Source of the DNA: Curtobacterium sp. GC_Cur_3
GTDB taxonomy: Bacteria; Actinomycetota; Actinomycetes; Actinomycetales; Microbacteriaceae
Assembly (NCBI RefSeq): GCF_026544205.1
Contig: NZ_JALNUI010000020.1
Location: 1-64,000 of the forward strand
Length of the DNA: 64,000 nucleotides
Direction of reading: 5' to 3'
How positions within the stretch are numbered: position 1 is the stretch's first letter; each line of letters starts with the position of its first letter. The notes beneath the pieces are model-generated. The model was given only the letters and a program-made list of their open reading frames with translations, ran no database searches and was not told the DNA's origin. This document shows positions 1 to 9,390 of the stretch, one piece after another. The position numbers and the translations under genes are program-made.

Positions 1-1247
1 TGCTGGGCCGCCACCGTGTTCTGCTCGGTGTCCTTGCGCTGGAACTGCCGCATCATGCCGCCGATGAGCGACGGACGCCCCTGCGACTTCGAGTAGACGT
101 CGAAGGCGACGGCCACGAGCAGGACCAGACCACGGATGATCTGCACCTTGTTGGACTCGAGGCCCATCAGCTGCAGGCCGTTGGACAGCAGCGCCATCAC
201 GAGACCACCGATGATCGAGCCGGAGATCGTGCCGACACCACCGGCGACGGCGGCACCACCGACGAACACCGCGGCGATCGCGTCGAGCTCCCAGCCGGTG
301 CCGTCCGCGGGGCCGGAGGCACCCGAGTAGGCGACGAACACCATGCCGGCGACGGCGGCGAGGACGGACATGTTCATCATGACGAAGAAGTTGACCTTCT
401 TCGCGCTGACACCGGAGAGGACCGCGGCGCTGGAGTTGCCACCGACCGCGTAGACCTGGCGACCGAAGATCGTGTTCTTCGTGACGAAGCCGTAGATGAT
501 CGTCAGGACACCGAGGATGATCGCGACGATCGGGACCGAGGTGCCGACGGGGCCGGCGCCGAACAGGTACGTGGCGACGAGCGTGACCGCGACGAGGATG
601 CCGGTGCGGACGATCGAGACCCACAGCGGCGGGACCTCGGCCTGCATCTTGCGGCGACGGGCACGGCCGCGGGCCTCGATGATGATCAGCGCGGCGATGG
701 TGACGAGCCCGATGAGCAGGGTGCCGTTGCTGTAGCCGAAGTCCGGACCGAAGTCACCGAGGAAGCCGGCGCCGATCGGGGTGTAGGCGTCCGGGACGGG
801 GACCGAGGTCGAGTTGCCGATGATCTGGTTCACACCACGGAAGATGAGCTGACCGGCCAGCGTCACGATGAACGCCGGGACCCGGACGAACGCGACCCAG
901 AAGCCCTGCCAGGCACCGATGAGCGCACCGACGGCGAGGCCGAGGATGATCGCGGTCCACACCGGGAGGTGCCAGACCGCCATGGACTGCGCCACGATGA
1001 TGCCGACGACCGCCGCGACCGAACCGACCGACAGGTCGATGTGGCCGGCGATGATCACCATGACCATGCCGAGCGCCAGGATCAGGATGTAGGAGTACTG
1101 CAGGAACAGGTTGATCACGTTGGTGGGCTCGAGGATGAGGCCCTGGGTCGTGATCGAGAAGAAGATCAGCAGCGCGATGAGCGCGATGACCATGCCGTAC
1201 TGGCCGATGCTGTTGCCCTTGCCGAAGAGCTGTTTCAGGTTGTTCAT
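1..1247 (-). CDS. Sugar ABC transporter permease, MmsB/GguB/XylH type (3' end cut by window edge)
   Basis: Inner-membrane permease of a CUT2-type monosaccharide importer. The reading frame starts at the ATG at 1247 and stays open to the window edge, giving about 415 residues with many hydrophobic segments. It contains the family segments [15 protein letters not shown] near residue 67 and [19 protein letters not shown] near residue 320. The ATG overlaps the stop codon of the upstream ATPase gene by 4 bp (ATGA), so the two are translationally coupled. The hydrophilic insert [10 protein letters not shown] is usual for the long GguB/XylH branch. The substrate (xylose, galactose or arabinose) cannot be told from the sequence. 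The stop codon lies outside the window. Confidence 0.9.
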   Translation of the reverse strand, partial: MNNLKQLFGKGNSIGQYGMVIALIALLIFFSITTQGLILEPTNVINLFLQYSYILILALGMVMVIIAGHIDLSVGSVAAVVGIIVAQSMAVWHLPVWTAIILGLAVGALIGAWQGFWVAFVRVPAFIVTLAGQLIFRGVNQIIGNSTSVPVPDAYTPIGAGFLGDFGPDFGYSNGTLLIGLVTIAALIIIEARGRARRRKMQAEVPPLWVSIVRTGILVAVTLVATYLFGAGPVGTSVPIVAIILGVLTIIYGFVTKNTIFGRQVYAVGGNSSAAVLSGVSAKKVNFFVMMNMSVLAAVAGMVFVAYSGASGPADGTGWELDAIAAVFVGGAAVAGGVGTISGSIIGGLVMALLSNGLQLMGLESNKVQIIRGLVLLVAVAFDVYSKSQGRPSLIGGMMRQFQRKDTEQNTVAAQ

Positions 1248-2836
1248 GAGGCTGTGGCGCCCTTCCGCGCGGAGGTCATGCTGCGCATGAGCGATTCAGG
1301 ATCGGCCTGGTCGGCCGGCAGGTCAGCGGTGATCTGACCCTCGAAGATGGTGTAGATGCGGTCGGAGAGCCCGAGGAGCTCGGGGAGCTCGGACGAGATG
1401 AGGATGATGCCCTTCCCCTCGGCCGCGAGCTGCTGGATGATGCCGTAGATCTCGAACTTCGCGCCGACGTCGATGCCGCGGGTGGGCTCGTCGAGGATGA
1501 GCAGGTCGGGGTCGGTGAACATCCACTTGGACAGGACGACCTTCTGCTGGTTCCCGCCGGAGAGCTTGCCGACGTTGTCCTCGACGCTCGGCACCTTCGT
1601 GCGGAGCATCTTGCGGTACTTCTCGGCGACCGAGTACTCCTCGAGCGAGTCGACGACACCGGCCTTCGAGATCTTCCGCAGGTCGGCGGCGACGGTGGAG
1701 CGCTTGACGGTGTCGAGCAGGTTCAGGCCGAGGGCCTTGCGGTCCTCGGAGACGTAGCCGATGCCGTTGTCGATGGCCTGCTGCACGGTGTTGACCTTGA
1801 TCTCGCGGCCGTCCTTGAGGACCGTGCCGCCGAGGAAGGTGCCGTACGAGTGGCCGAAGAGGCTCATCGCGAGCTCGGTGCGCCCGGCGCCCATGAGCCC
1901 TGCGAAGCCGACGATCTCGCCGCGCTTGACGTGGAAGTTCGAGCCCTTGCACACCAGGCGCGAGGAGTCGAGCGGGTGCTGCACGGTCCAGTCGCGGACC
2001 TCGAAGAAGGTCTCGCCGATCTTCGGGGTGCGGTCGGGGAAGCGCGACTCGAGCGAGCGGCCGACCATGCCGCGGATGATGCGGTCCTCGTTGACGCCGT
2101 CCGCCTTGACGTTGAGCGTCTCGATGGTCTTGCCGTCACGGATGATCGTGATGCTGTCCGCGATCTGCTCGATCTCGTTGAGCTTGTGGCTGATGATGAT
2201 GCTCGAGATGCCCTTGGCCTTGAGGCCGACGATCAGGTCAAGCAGGTGCTGCGAGTCGTTCTCGTTCAGGGCCGCGGTGGGCTCGTCGAGGATGAGCAGC
2301 TTGACGTCCTTGTGCAGCGCCTTCGCGATCTCCACGAGCTGCTGCTTGCCGACGCCGATGTTCTTGATCTGCGTGTCCGGGTCGTCACGGAGGCCGACGC
2401 GGGCGAGCAGGTCCTGGGCGCGCAGCTGAGCGGCGGTCCAGTCGATGGTGCCGAACCGGCCGGGCTCGTTGCCGAGGAACAGGTTCTCGGTGATCGAGAG
2501 CTCCGGGATCAGCGCGAGCTCCTGGTGGATGATTACGATGCCGGCCTGCTCGGACTGCTTGATGCCCGAGAAGCGGACCTCCTGGCCCTCGAAGACGATG
2601 TCGCCGGTGTAGGTCCCGTACGGGTAGACGCCGGAGAGGACCTTCATGAGGGTCGACTTGCCGGCCCCGTTCTCGCCGCAGATCGCGTGGACCTCGCCGG
2701 CGCGGACGTTGAGCGAGACCTCCGAGAGGGCCTTGACACCAGGGAACTCCTTGGTGATCGAGCGCATCTCGAGGATGGTCTCGGGTGCTGTGATCGACCG
2801 GGTCTCGAGTCCGGTGTCGATCGGGGTTGACGCCAC
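1244..2836 (-). CDS. Sugar ABC transporter ATP-binding protein, MmsA/GguA/XylG type
   Basis: Double ABC ATPase that powers uptake through the neighbouring permease. Domain 1 has Walker A GENGAGKS (residues 54-61), signature [14 protein letters not shown] and Walker [12 protein letters not shown]. Domain 2 has the degenerate GLMGAGRTE loop normal in this family, signature [15 protein letters not shown] and [13 protein letters not shown] place the start at the GTG at 2836 because AGAAGGAG lies just upstream; the frame is open further upstream, but that part is low-complexity and unlike the family. The protein has 530 residues, slightly longer than usual because of about 20 extra N-terminal residues. 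No periplasmic binding-protein gene lies between the promoter and this gene. Confidence 0.92.
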   Translation of the reverse strand: MASTPIDTGLETRSITAPETILEMRSITKEFPGVKALSEVSLNVRAGEVHAICGENGAGKSTLMKVLSGVYPYGTYTGDIVFEGQEVRFSGIKQSEQAGIVIIHQELALIPELSITENLFLGNEPGRFGTIDWTAAQLRAQDLLARVGLRDDPDTQIKNIGVGKQQLVEIAKALHKDVKLLILDEPTAALNENDSQHLLDLIVGLKAKGISSIIISHKLNEIEQIADSITIIRDGKTIETLNVKADGVNEDRIIRGMVGRSLESRFPDRTPKIGETFFEVRDWTVQHPLDSSRLVCKGSNFHVKRGEIVGFAGLMGAGRTELAMSLFGHSYGTFLGGTVLKDGREIKVNTVQQAIDNGIGYVSEDRKALGLNLLDTVKRSTVAADLRKISKAGVVDSLEEYSVAEKYRKMLRTKVPSVEDNVGKLSGGNQQKVVLSKWMFTDPDLLILDEPTRGIDVGAKFEIYGIIQQLAAEGKGIILISSELPELLGLSDRIYTIFEGQITADLPADQADPESLMRSMTSARKGATAS

Positions 2837-2960
2837 GGTGCATCTCCTTCTGCCGCTGCGATGCGGCAGTCCTTCGGGTGGTCCTGCTGCGGCAGCGAAG
2901 GCGCAGGAGGCCTGCGTGGACTTCGTTGTCGCGTCCAGTGCCCCAGCCCGTGTGACGGTG

Positions 2961-2976
2961 ATGTGAACGGTCACAT
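2961..2976. promoter_or_regulatory. LacI-family operator (copy 1) before the sugar transporter
   Basis: ATGTGAACGGTCACAT is a 16-bp near-palindrome (7 of 8 pairs) centred on CG. It lies just downstream of the -10 of the transporter promoter, about 125 bp before the ATPase start. A nearly identical site stands before the adjacent lacI gene at 4182-4197. Repression by that regulator is inferred from position and from the match between the two sites. Confidence 0.75.
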
Positions 2977-2993
2977 CGGCTGGAACGGAGGTA

Positions 2994-3024
2994 ATACTAC
3001 GCACGGCTACGGCACACGTGTCAA
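2994..3024 (-). promoter_or_regulatory. Promoter of the sugar transporter operon
   Basis: Read on the minus strand: TTGACA (3024-3019), a 19-bp spacer, then TAGTAT (2999-2994). The -35 is a perfect consensus; the spacer is 2 bp longer than ideal. The operator at 2961-2976 falls around +10 to +25, a normal place for repression. Confidence 0.55.
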
Positions 3025-3122
3025 TTCGTCACTGTCGCGTTTCGGTAACGGTGCCCGTGTCGGTGGGATCGCGGACATGTGTTGTCCCCCGATCTGGGGT
3101 CCGGACCTGCGTTCTCCGGCCA

Positions 3123-4145
3123 CTACCCGCGGTGACGGGGAGCGCTGGTCGACGCCCGGACGACCAGCTGCGGGACGATCTCGACGGCGCGGAGCACCTC
3201 GTCCTCGTCGGGCAGGAGCAGGTCGACGCAGCGTCGTCCGAGCTCGGCGAAGTCCACCTGCACGGTGGTCAGCGGCGGCCAGAAGTGCTTCGCCTCCGGG
3301 ATGTCGTCGTAGCCCACGACGGACAGGTCACCCGGCACGTCGAGCCCGTACGACCGGGCGGCGTGCACGACCCCGAGGGCCATCGCGTCGTTCGAGCAGA
3401 ACACCGCGGTGCAGTCGCGGTACCGCAGGAGTTCTCGGCCCGCGTGGTAGCCGAAGTCCGCGGTCCAGTCCCCGAGGATCGGCGGCTGCACGGGCTTGTC
3501 GCGGTCGGACATCTCGCGGAGGAACCCCTGCATCCTGGCGTCGGCCTCGATCCAGTCCTGCGGGCCGGCGATGTGGCGGACGTACTCGTGGCCGAGGTCG
3601 AGCAGGTGTGCGGTGGCGAGCCTGGCGCCCTCCATCTGGTCCACCCAGAGGGCCGTCGGGTCCTCGCCGATGCTCGAGCGGAGGGTGACGTAGGGCGTGC
3701 GGACGCCGAGCTCCTCGATGAGGTCGAACACCCGCTGCTGGGGCGCGATCACGATCATGCCCTCGACGTCCTGGTCGAGCAGGTGCCCGAGCCCGTCGCG
3801 CACCGCGGTGTCGGTCGGTTCGGCGATGTTCGCCGTCGTGACGGAGTACCCGCGGGCGACGGCGGCGTCCTCGATGGCCTGCATCGTGACGGCGGGGCCG
3901 TAGTGGGAGCGCTGGGCCGTCAGCACCCCGATCGTCCTGGTGCGGGACGTGACCAGTGCGCGGGCGGCCCGGTTCGGCCGGTACTGCAGCTGCTCCATCG
4001 CCGCGAGCACGCGGTCGCGGGTCTCGGCGCGGATGGCGTCGGAGTTGTTCAGGACCCGTGAGACGGTCTGGTGCGACACACCAGCCACCCGCGCGACGTC
4101 GCGGATGCTGGGCGATCGCGGTGGCTGTGTCCGCGTCGACGCCAT
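3123..4145 (-). CDS. LacI-family transcriptional regulator
   Basis: Sugar-responsive repressor of 340 residues. The N-terminal helix-turn-helix with hinge (SIRDVARVAGVSHQTVSRVLNN, about residues 13-34) is typical, followed by the periplasmic-binding-protein-like effector domain with CSNDAMALGV and VVGYDDIPEAKHFWPPLTT. It lies upstream of and in the same direction as the sugar ABC genes, separated from them by 286 bp that contain a promoter and operator. A second copy of the operator precedes this gene, so autoregulation and control of the transporter are both likely. The ATG at 4145 is the natural start. The inducer is unknown. Confidence 0.9.
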   Translation of the reverse strand: MASTRTQPPRSPSIRDVARVAGVSHQTVSRVLNNSDAIRAETRDRVLAAMEQLQYRPNRAARALVTSRTRTIGVLTAQRSHYGPAVTMQAIEDAAVARGYSVTTANIAEPTDTAVRDGLGHLLDQDVEGMIVIAPQQRVFDLIEELGVRTPYVTLRSSIGEDPTALWVDQMEGARLATAHLLDLGHEYVRHIAGPQDWIEADARMQGFLREMSDRDKPVQPPILGDWTADFGYHAGRELLRYRDCTAVFCSNDAMALGVVHAARSYGLDVPGDLSVVGYDDIPEAKHFWPPLTTVQVDFAELGRRCVDLLLPDEDEVLRAVEIVPQLVVRASTSAPRHRG

Positions 4146-4181
4146 TGCTTGCTCTTTCCCGCTCGGTGTCGTGGCACGCCC

Positions 4182-4197
4182 ATGTGCACGTTCACAT
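4182..4197. promoter_or_regulatory. LacI-family operator (copy 2) before the lacI gene
   Basis: ATGTGCACGTTCACAT pairs at 7 of 8 positions and differs from copy 1 only inside the core. The shared ideal would be ATGTGAACGTTCACAT. It lies 37 bp before the regulator's ATG and just downstream of a CATAAT -10-like box (4216-4211 on the minus strand), fitting autoregulation. Confidence 0.7.
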
Positions 4198-4313
4198 TCC
4201 GAGCCAGATCATTATGCACGCCCACCGCCCGGGCGCCAGCCGGGAGGTTCGCGCGGGCGCCGCGCGCGGGCGGTCCCGGGCGCGGGACAGTGCCGCGCGC
4301 CGGGCGGCCCCGC

Positions 4314-4375
4314 GGTGCGAGCTTGCGCACCCGGTGCGGCCAGACGGACCCGCACGGGGTGGTCAACCTCGCACC
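4314..4375. repeat. 62-bp palindromic REP-like element, copy 1
   Basis: Inverted repeat opening GGTGCGAG and closing CTCGCACC, with further pairing inward. A second copy with the same 62-bp length and the shared inner segment GTGGTCAACCTCGCACC lies at 32801-32862, in a different intergenic region. The rest of the 4198-4444 interval is very GC-rich, non-coding sequence between lacI and idi. Confidence 0.6.
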
Positions 4376-4444
4376 GGCTGAGGGAACGCGCACGGTGCGA
4401 GGCCGGCGAAACGCACGGACACGCCCACGACGCGCCCGGAGGGG

Positions 4445-4978
4445 TCAGTCGAGCGCGTTGACCGGCAGCTGCTGGAGCTGCCACCCGAGCCATGGACTGA
4501 ACGCGAACGGCGCCGCCGACACGGCACTGCGGAGCGCGTGCTCGGAGAGCCACTCGTACTCCGAGACCTCGTCGTCCGCGGGGGCGGGGAGGTCGTCGGT
4601 CACGGCACGGAACACCGGGCAGACCTCGTTCTCCACGATCCCGGAGGCGTCGACCGCCCGGTACCGGAAGTCGGGCAGCACGCTCTGCACGTCCCGCACG
4701 GTGATGCCGAGTTCCCGCGCAGCACGGCGGGCGATGGCGTCCTCGAACGTCTCGTCCGGGCCGGGGTGGCCGCAGAAGGAGTTCGTCCAGACGCCGGGCC
4801 AGGCCTTCTTCGACAGCGCACGGCGCGTGACGAGCAGGTCGCCGTCCGCGTTGGTGACGTGGCAGCTGAAGGCGAGGTGCAGCGGCGTGTGATCGGTGTG
4901 CACCGCGAACTTGTCCGCGGTGCCGATCGGGGTACGGTCTTCGGCCAGCAGCACGACGGTTTCAGGGAAGTGGTTCAT
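4445..4978 (-). CDS. idi: Isopentenyl-diphosphate delta-isomerase, type I
   Basis: Interconverts isopentenyl and dimethylallyl diphosphate, supplying the primer for carotenoid synthesis. The 177-residue protein has the type I hallmarks: Cys69 in TNSFCGHP, the Nudix box GHPGPDETFEDAIARRAARE (70-89), and Glu116/Glu118 in ENEVCPVF. It is transcribed divergently from crtE with only 21 bp between the two ATGs. In related C50 carotenoid loci idi also accompanies the crt genes. Full length for the family. Confidence 0.95.
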   Translation of the reverse strand: MNHFPETVVLLAEDRTPIGTADKFAVHTDHTPLHLAFSCHVTNADGDLLVTRRALSKKAWPGVWTNSFCGHPGPDETFEDAIARRAARELGITVRDVQSVLPDFRYRAVDASGIVENEVCPVFRAVTDDLPAPADDEVSEYEWLSEHALRSAVSAAPFAFSPWLGWQLQQLPVNALD

Positions 4979-4999
4979 CTAGTTCGATAGATTAGGCCA
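4979..4999. promoter_or_regulatory. 21-bp divergent gap between idi and crtE
   Basis: Only 21 bp separate the two start codons, too little for two Shine-Dalgarno leaders. TAGATT at 4988-4993 ends 6 nt before the crtE ATG, which fits a -10 box for a leaderless crtE transcript. The idi promoter on the opposite strand must overlap the same bases. No good -35 is visible for either. Confidence 0.4.
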
Positions 5000-6058
5000 A
5001 TGACGGACGAAGCGGCCACCGTGGCGCACATCGACCTCGCCCTGGTCGACGAGTGCCTGGAGCGCTTCTTCGTCGTGTCCTCGGCTCGGGCGCAGGCCTT
5101 CGGCCGCCCCTCCGAGGAACTCTGGCGGGTGCTCCGCAAGGCGAGCATGGGCGGCAAGCGCTTCCGTCCCCGCATGGTCCTCACCGCGTACGCCGGCCTC
5201 GGCGGCACCGACGTCCACGCGGCCTCGCACGTCGCCGCCGCCTACGAACTGCTGCACACCGCGCTGGTCGTCCACGACGACGTCATCGACCGCGACTGGT
5301 CCCGGCGCGGGCAGCCCAACGTCGCCGGGTCCTTCCGCGACACCGCCACGACGGGCGGCCTGCCGCTGCCGACCGCCGAGCACCGCGGGATGAGCGCCGC
5401 GGTCATCGCCGGCGACCTCGCACTCTCCGGCGCCCCGCGCTTCATCGAGTCGAGCGGCGTGGACGGCGACCGGCGCACCCGCCTGCTCGACCTCTTCGAC
5501 GACGCCGTCTTCGCCAGTGCCGCCGGGGAGATGGCCGACGTCGACCTGACCCACGGCGTGATGCCCACGGTGGACGAGGTCCTGGCGATGGAGCGCGCGA
5601 AGACGAGCGTCTACTCGTTCGAGGCCCCGCTGCAGTCCGGCGCCGTGCTCGCCGGGGCCGACGAGTCGATCGTCACTGCGCTCGGTGCCTTCGGCCGCGA
5701 GATCGGCATCGCCTACCAGGTGGTCGACGACCTGCTCGGGGTCTTCGGTGACGAGGCCGCGACGGGCAAGACCGCGATCGGCGACCTGCGCGAGGGCAAG
5801 CGCACGATGCTCATCGCCTACGCCGCCACCACCGAGTGCTGGGCCGAGCTCGCCCCGTACCTCGGGGACCCCGACCTGACCGAGGAGCGCGCCGCCGAGA
5901 TGCGCCGCCTGCTCGTGCACTGCGGGGCGCACGACGCCGCACTCGTCCGGGTCCGCGAGCACACCGCGCTCGCCCGGGCGGAGCTCTCCGCGCTGCCCTT
6001 CGACCTGGCCGATCGTCTGGAGACCCTGGTGTCGGAACTGGTGGAGCGCGTCCGGTGA
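5000..6058 (+). CDS. crtE: Polyprenyl diphosphate synthase (GGPP synthase)
   Basis: Condenses isoprene units to geranylgeranyl diphosphate, the entry substrate of the carotenoid pathway. The 352-residue protein shows the first aspartate-rich motif DDVID (93-97) and the second DDLLGVFGD (243-251), plus GGKRFRP (51-57), which binds diphosphate. It is the first gene of a run in which every gene overlaps the next. The stop overlaps the GTG of crtB (GTGA). Product chain length is inferred from context. Confidence 0.93.
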   Translation: MTDEAATVAHIDLALVDECLERFFVVSSARAQAFGRPSEELWRVLRKASMGGKRFRPRMVLTAYAGLGGTDVHAASHVAAAYELLHTALVVHDDVIDRDWSRRGQPNVAGSFRDTATTGGLPLPTAEHRGMSAAVIAGDLALSGAPRFIESSGVDGDRRTRLLDLFDDAVFASAAGEMADVDLTHGVMPTVDEVLAMERAKTSVYSFEAPLQSGAVLAGADESIVTALGAFGREIGIAYQVVDDLLGVFGDEAATGKTAIGDLREGKRTMLIAYAATTECWAELAPYLGDPDLTEERAAEMRRLLVHCGAHDAALVRVREHTALARAELSALPFDLADRLETLVSELVERVR

Positions 6059-6996
6059 CCACGAGCACCACGAAGGCCGGCAGCGGGCACGCCGCTCGGC
6101 TCCCGCTGTACGACGCCACCGCAGAGGCCGCGTCCTCCGTCGTCATCGACCGCTACTCCACGTCCTTCGGACTCGCGTCGCGCCTGCTCACGAAGGACAC
6201 CCGCGAGCACATCAAGAACGTCTACGCCCTGGTCCGCGTCGCCGACGAGGTCGTGGACGGACCGGCAACAGAGGCGGGGCTCGACCCGGCCCTCGCGCGC
6301 ACGGTCCTCGACGAGCTCGAGGTCGACACCGAGCGCGCGATGGAGCACGGCTTCTCGGTGAACCCGGTGGTGCACGCGTTCGCCAGGACCGCCAGGACGA
6401 CCGGGTTCGGTCCGGAGCTGACGAAGCCGTTCTTCGCGTCCATGCGGATGGACCTCGAGCAGACCGAACACGACCAGGCCTCCTTCGACACGTACGTGTA
6501 CGGCTCCGCCGAGGTCGTCGGCCTGATGTGCCTGCGCGCCTTCGTGTACCGCGCCGGCACGCCGACGTTCGACGCCACCGTGCTCGTGGACGGCGCCAGG
6601 GCCCTCGGTGCCGCCTTCCAGAAGGTCAACTTCCTCCGTGACCTGCACGCCGACTTCGAGGTGCTGGGCCGCTCGTACTTCCCGGGCGTCGACCTGCGCT
6701 CCTTCGACGAAGCCACCAAGGCCCGCCTGGTCGACGACGTCCAGGCCGACCTCGACACGGCGGCACGCACCGTCCCGCTGCTGCCGAAGGACGCCCGCCA
6801 GGCCGTGGGCCTGGCCCACGCCCTGTTCCAGGAACTCAACGACCGGATCGCGGCCACCCCGGCCACCCGGCTCATCACCACCCGTGTGCGCGTCCCGAAC
6901 CCCGTCAAGGCGCGGCTCGCCGCGCAGGTGCTCGCCGGACGCGCGCCGATCACGTCGCGCAGGGTGACCAGCCGACACACAGGAGGCCCAGCATGA
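6055..6996 (+). CDS. crtB: Phytoene synthase
   Basis: Joins two GGPP molecules to form phytoene. The 313-residue protein has RVADEVVD (about 65-72), YVYGSAEVVGLM and the second metal-binding region ALGAAFQKVNFLRDLHAD. The start is the GTG at 6055, which overlaps the crtE stop by 4 bp; the frame is open further upstream but that stretch is antisense-like arginine/proline-rich noise. The end overlaps the crtI ATG by 4 bp. Confidence 0.93.
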   Translation: MTTSTTKAGSGHAARLPLYDATAEAASSVVIDRYSTSFGLASRLLTKDTREHIKNVYALVRVADEVVDGPATEAGLDPALARTVLDELEVDTERAMEHGFSVNPVVHAFARTARTTGFGPELTKPFFASMRMDLEQTEHDQASFDTYVYGSAEVVGLMCLRAFVYRAGTPTFDATVLVDGARALGAAFQKVNFLRDLHADFEVLGRSYFPGVDLRSFDEATKARLVDDVQADLDTAARTVPLLPKDARQAVGLAHALFQELNDRIAATPATRLITTRVRVPNPVKARLAAQVLAGRAPITSRRVTSRHTGGPA

Positions 6997-8663
6997 GCCC
7001 GAAACGAGCCTCCCGTCCGGAGTCCACCCGCAAGGTCCCCGTGCGCCGCGCCGTCGTCATCGGCGGCGGCATCAGCGGACTCGCGTCCGCCGCGTTGCTC
7101 GCGCGGGACGGCTTCGCCGTCACCGTGCTCGAGCAGCGCACCCAGCTCGGCGGACGTGCCGGCACGTGGGAGCAGGACGGCTTCCGGTTCGACACCGGAC
7201 CGTCGTGGTACCTGATGCCCGAGGTCTTCGACCACTTCTTCCAGCTGCTCGGCACGAGCGCCGACGAGCAGCTCGACCTGGTCAAGCTCGACCCCGGCTA
7301 CCGGGTCTACAGCGAGGGCTACGACGAACCGATCGACCTCCGGGCGACGCGGGAGGACAACCTCGAACTGTTCGAGTCGATCGAACCGGGTGCCGGCAGG
7401 CGGATGGCGAAGTACCTCGACTCCGCTGCCGACACGTACGAGATGGCCGTCCGCCGGTTCCTCTACGGCACGTTCCAGGACTTCCGGAAGCTCGCCGCTC
7501 CCGACGTGCTGCTCCGCATGGGCAAGCTCGCGCGGCTGCTGCTCGAGCCGCTGTCCACCTTCGCCGAGAGCGCCGTGCGGGACCGCCGCCTGTGGCAGGT
7601 CCTCGGCTACCCGGCCGTGTTCCTCGGCACCAGTCCGTACTCCGCGCCGAGCATGTACCACCTGATGAGCCACCTCGACCTGGCCGACGGGGTGCTCTAC
7701 CCGAAGGGCGGCATCACCGAGGTCATCTCCGCCGTCGAGCGCGTCGCCCGGGCCGAGGGTGCCCAGATCATCGCCGGCGCGAAGGTCGAGCGGATCACCG
7801 TCGAGGGCGACCACGTCACCGGCGTCGTACACCGCGACCGGGACGGCGTCCAGCACGTCGCCCCCGCGGACGTCGTCGTCAGTGCCGCCGACCTCCGCCA
7901 CACCGAGATGCAGCTGCTCGACCGCGAGCACCGCACGCACGACCAGTCGCACTGGGACAAGCGCGACCCCGGGCCCTCCGCGGTGCTCGTCTACCTCGGC
8001 GTCGACGGACCGGTCCCCGGGCTGCTCCACCACACGCTGATGTTCACCGCCGACTGGAAGGCGAACTTCGGCGCGGTCTTCGGCGACGACCGGCACGTGC
8101 CCGACCCCGCCTCGATCTACGTGTGCGCACCGTCGGAGACCGACCCGACCGTCGCCCCGCGCGGGTCGAGCAACCTGTTCATCCTGGTGCCGCTGCCCGC
8201 CGACGTCGGCATCGGCAAGGGCGGGATCGACGGCGCCGGCGACTGGGAGGTCGAGCGCATCGCCGACCGGGCCATCGACGTCGTCGCGGAGCGCTCGGGC
8301 GTCCCGGATCTCCGCGACCGGATCCGCGTCCGCCGCACGATCGGCCCCCGCGACTTCGCGGACGACTACAACGCCTGGAGCGGCTCCATGCTCGGCCCGG
8401 CGCACACCCTGAAGCAGAGCGCGTTCTTCCGCGAGGGCAACGCATCCGCCAAGGTCGACGGCCTGTACTACGCCGGGTCCTCGACGATCCCGGGCATCGG
8501 GTTGCCGATGTGCCTGATCTCCGCCGAGGTCCTGCTGAAGCGCATCCACGGCGACACCTCGACCGAGCCCCTGCCGACGCCGCTCGAGCGGTCCGCCGGT
8601 GCCCCGCCGCGGGTGACCACGGCGGGGTCGACGCGGACCCCCACGCCGACGGCCGCTGGGTGA
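6993..8663 (+). CDS. crtI: Phytoene desaturase (lycopene-forming)
   Basis: FAD-dependent four-step desaturation and isomerisation of phytoene to lycopene. The 556-residue protein opens with a Rossmann motif AVVIGGGISGLASAALLARD (20-39), followed by LEQRTQLGGRAGTWE and FDTGPSWYLMPEVF. The C-terminal FAD motif is DGLYYAGSSTIPGIGLPMCL. It has a short Arg/Lys-rich N-terminal extension. The TGA overlaps the crtYe ATG by one base (TGATG), so translation is probably coupled. Confidence 0.94.
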   Translation: MSPKRASRPESTRKVPVRRAVVIGGGISGLASAALLARDGFAVTVLEQRTQLGGRAGTWEQDGFRFDTGPSWYLMPEVFDHFFQLLGTSADEQLDLVKLDPGYRVYSEGYDEPIDLRATREDNLELFESIEPGAGRRMAKYLDSAADTYEMAVRRFLYGTFQDFRKLAAPDVLLRMGKLARLLLEPLSTFAESAVRDRRLWQVLGYPAVFLGTSPYSAPSMYHLMSHLDLADGVLYPKGGITEVISAVERVARAEGAQIIAGAKVERITVEGDHVTGVVHRDRDGVQHVAPADVVVSAADLRHTEMQLLDREHRTHDQSHWDKRDPGPSAVLVYLGVDGPVPGLLHHTLMFTADWKANFGAVFGDDRHVPDPASIYVCAPSETDPTVAPRGSSNLFILVPLPADVGIGKGGIDGAGDWEVERIADRAIDVVAERSGVPDLRDRIRVRRTIGPRDFADDYNAWSGSMLGPAHTLKQSAFFREGNASAKVDGLYYAGSSTIPGIGLPMCLISAEVLLKRIHGDTSTEPLPTPLERSAGAPPRVTTAGSTRTPTPTAAG

Positions 8664-8998
8664 TGCACGGGCTCTACCTCCTCGGGCTGCTGGTCTCCCT
8701 GACCGGCATGACCGTGCTCGACGCCCGGTTCCGCCTGTTCTTCTGGCGGGCACCGTGGCGTGCGGCGGCCGTCATGGCGATCGGCGTCGTGTTCTTCCTC
8801 GTCTGGGACGCGCTCGGCGTCGCGCTCGGCATCTTCTTCATCGGCCCGACCCGGCTGCTGACGGGCGTGCTGCTCGCTCCGGACGTCCCGCTCGAGGAGC
8901 TCTTCTTCCTGCTGCTGCTCTGCTACACGACGATGAACCTGTTCGGGGCAGTCCGGCCGATCGTGGCGCGCGCCGCCGACCGTCGGAGCCGCTCGTGA
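8663..8998 (+). CDS. crtYe: C50 carotenoid epsilon-cyclase subunit CrtYe
   Basis: One half of the heterodimeric cyclase that closes the rings of C50 carotenoids such as decaprenoxanthin. The 111-residue membrane protein has three hydrophobic spans and the conserved PLEE motif (76-79, DVPLEELFF). It begins at the ATG overlapping the crtI stop and its own stop overlaps the GTG of crtYf. The small size and pairing with a second small cyclase gene are exactly as in known C50 loci. Whether the rings are epsilon, gamma or beta cannot be read from sequence by eye. Confidence 0.85.
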   Translation: MHGLYLLGLLVSLTGMTVLDARFRLFFWRAPWRAAAVMAIGVVFFLVWDALGVALGIFFIGPTRLLTGVLLAPDVPLEELFFLLLLCYTTMNLFGAVRPIVARAADRRSRS

Positions 8999-9390
8999 AC
9001 GGGTCGGGCGTGTACGCGCTGCTCGCGGTGCCGTTCCTGCTCACCGCCCTCGTGCTCGCGGTCGTCGCCGGCGTCGTGGCCGACCGCCGTGCCCGGACGC
9101 GTGAAGACGCTGCCCGACGCCGACGGGTCACCGCCGTCACGGGCATCGTCGCCGGGGTGGCGCTGCTCGTTATGACGATCGTCTTCAACAACGTCATCGT
9201 CACGCTGCGCATCGTGGCGTACGACCCGGCGCGCATCACCGGGCTCCGGATCGGGGCGTTCCCCGTCGAGGACCTGGCCTACGCCATCGGCGCCGTGCTG
9301 CTGCTCCCGTCCCTGTGGGTCCTGCTCGACCGCGACCACCGCGCCGAGCTCACGACCCGACCACGTCCCGAACCGGAGGACCCGCGATGA
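8995..9390 (+). CDS. crtYf: C50 carotenoid cyclase subunit CrtYf
   Basis: Second half of the heterodimeric C50 cyclase. The 131-residue product has three predicted membrane spans and the family motif FPVEDL (89-94). The GTG start at 8995 overlaps the crtYe stop (GTGA), and the TGA overlaps the ATG of crtEb. The C-terminal tail is polar and proline-rich. Read with crtYe and crtEb, it places the end product among decaprenoxanthin or sarcinaxanthin-type pigments. Confidence 0.83.
   Translation: MNGSGVYALLAVPFLLTALVLAVVAGVVADRRARTREDAARRRRVTAVTGIVAGVALLVMTIVFNNVIVTLRIVAYDPARITGLRIGAFPVEDLAYAIGAVLLLPSLWVLLDRDHRAELTTRPRPEPEDPR

Noticed and set aside
6222..8753. 843-residue frame antisense to crtB and crtI
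   Set aside because: Mirror of the coding strand with the usual Arg/Asp/Gly shadow composition.
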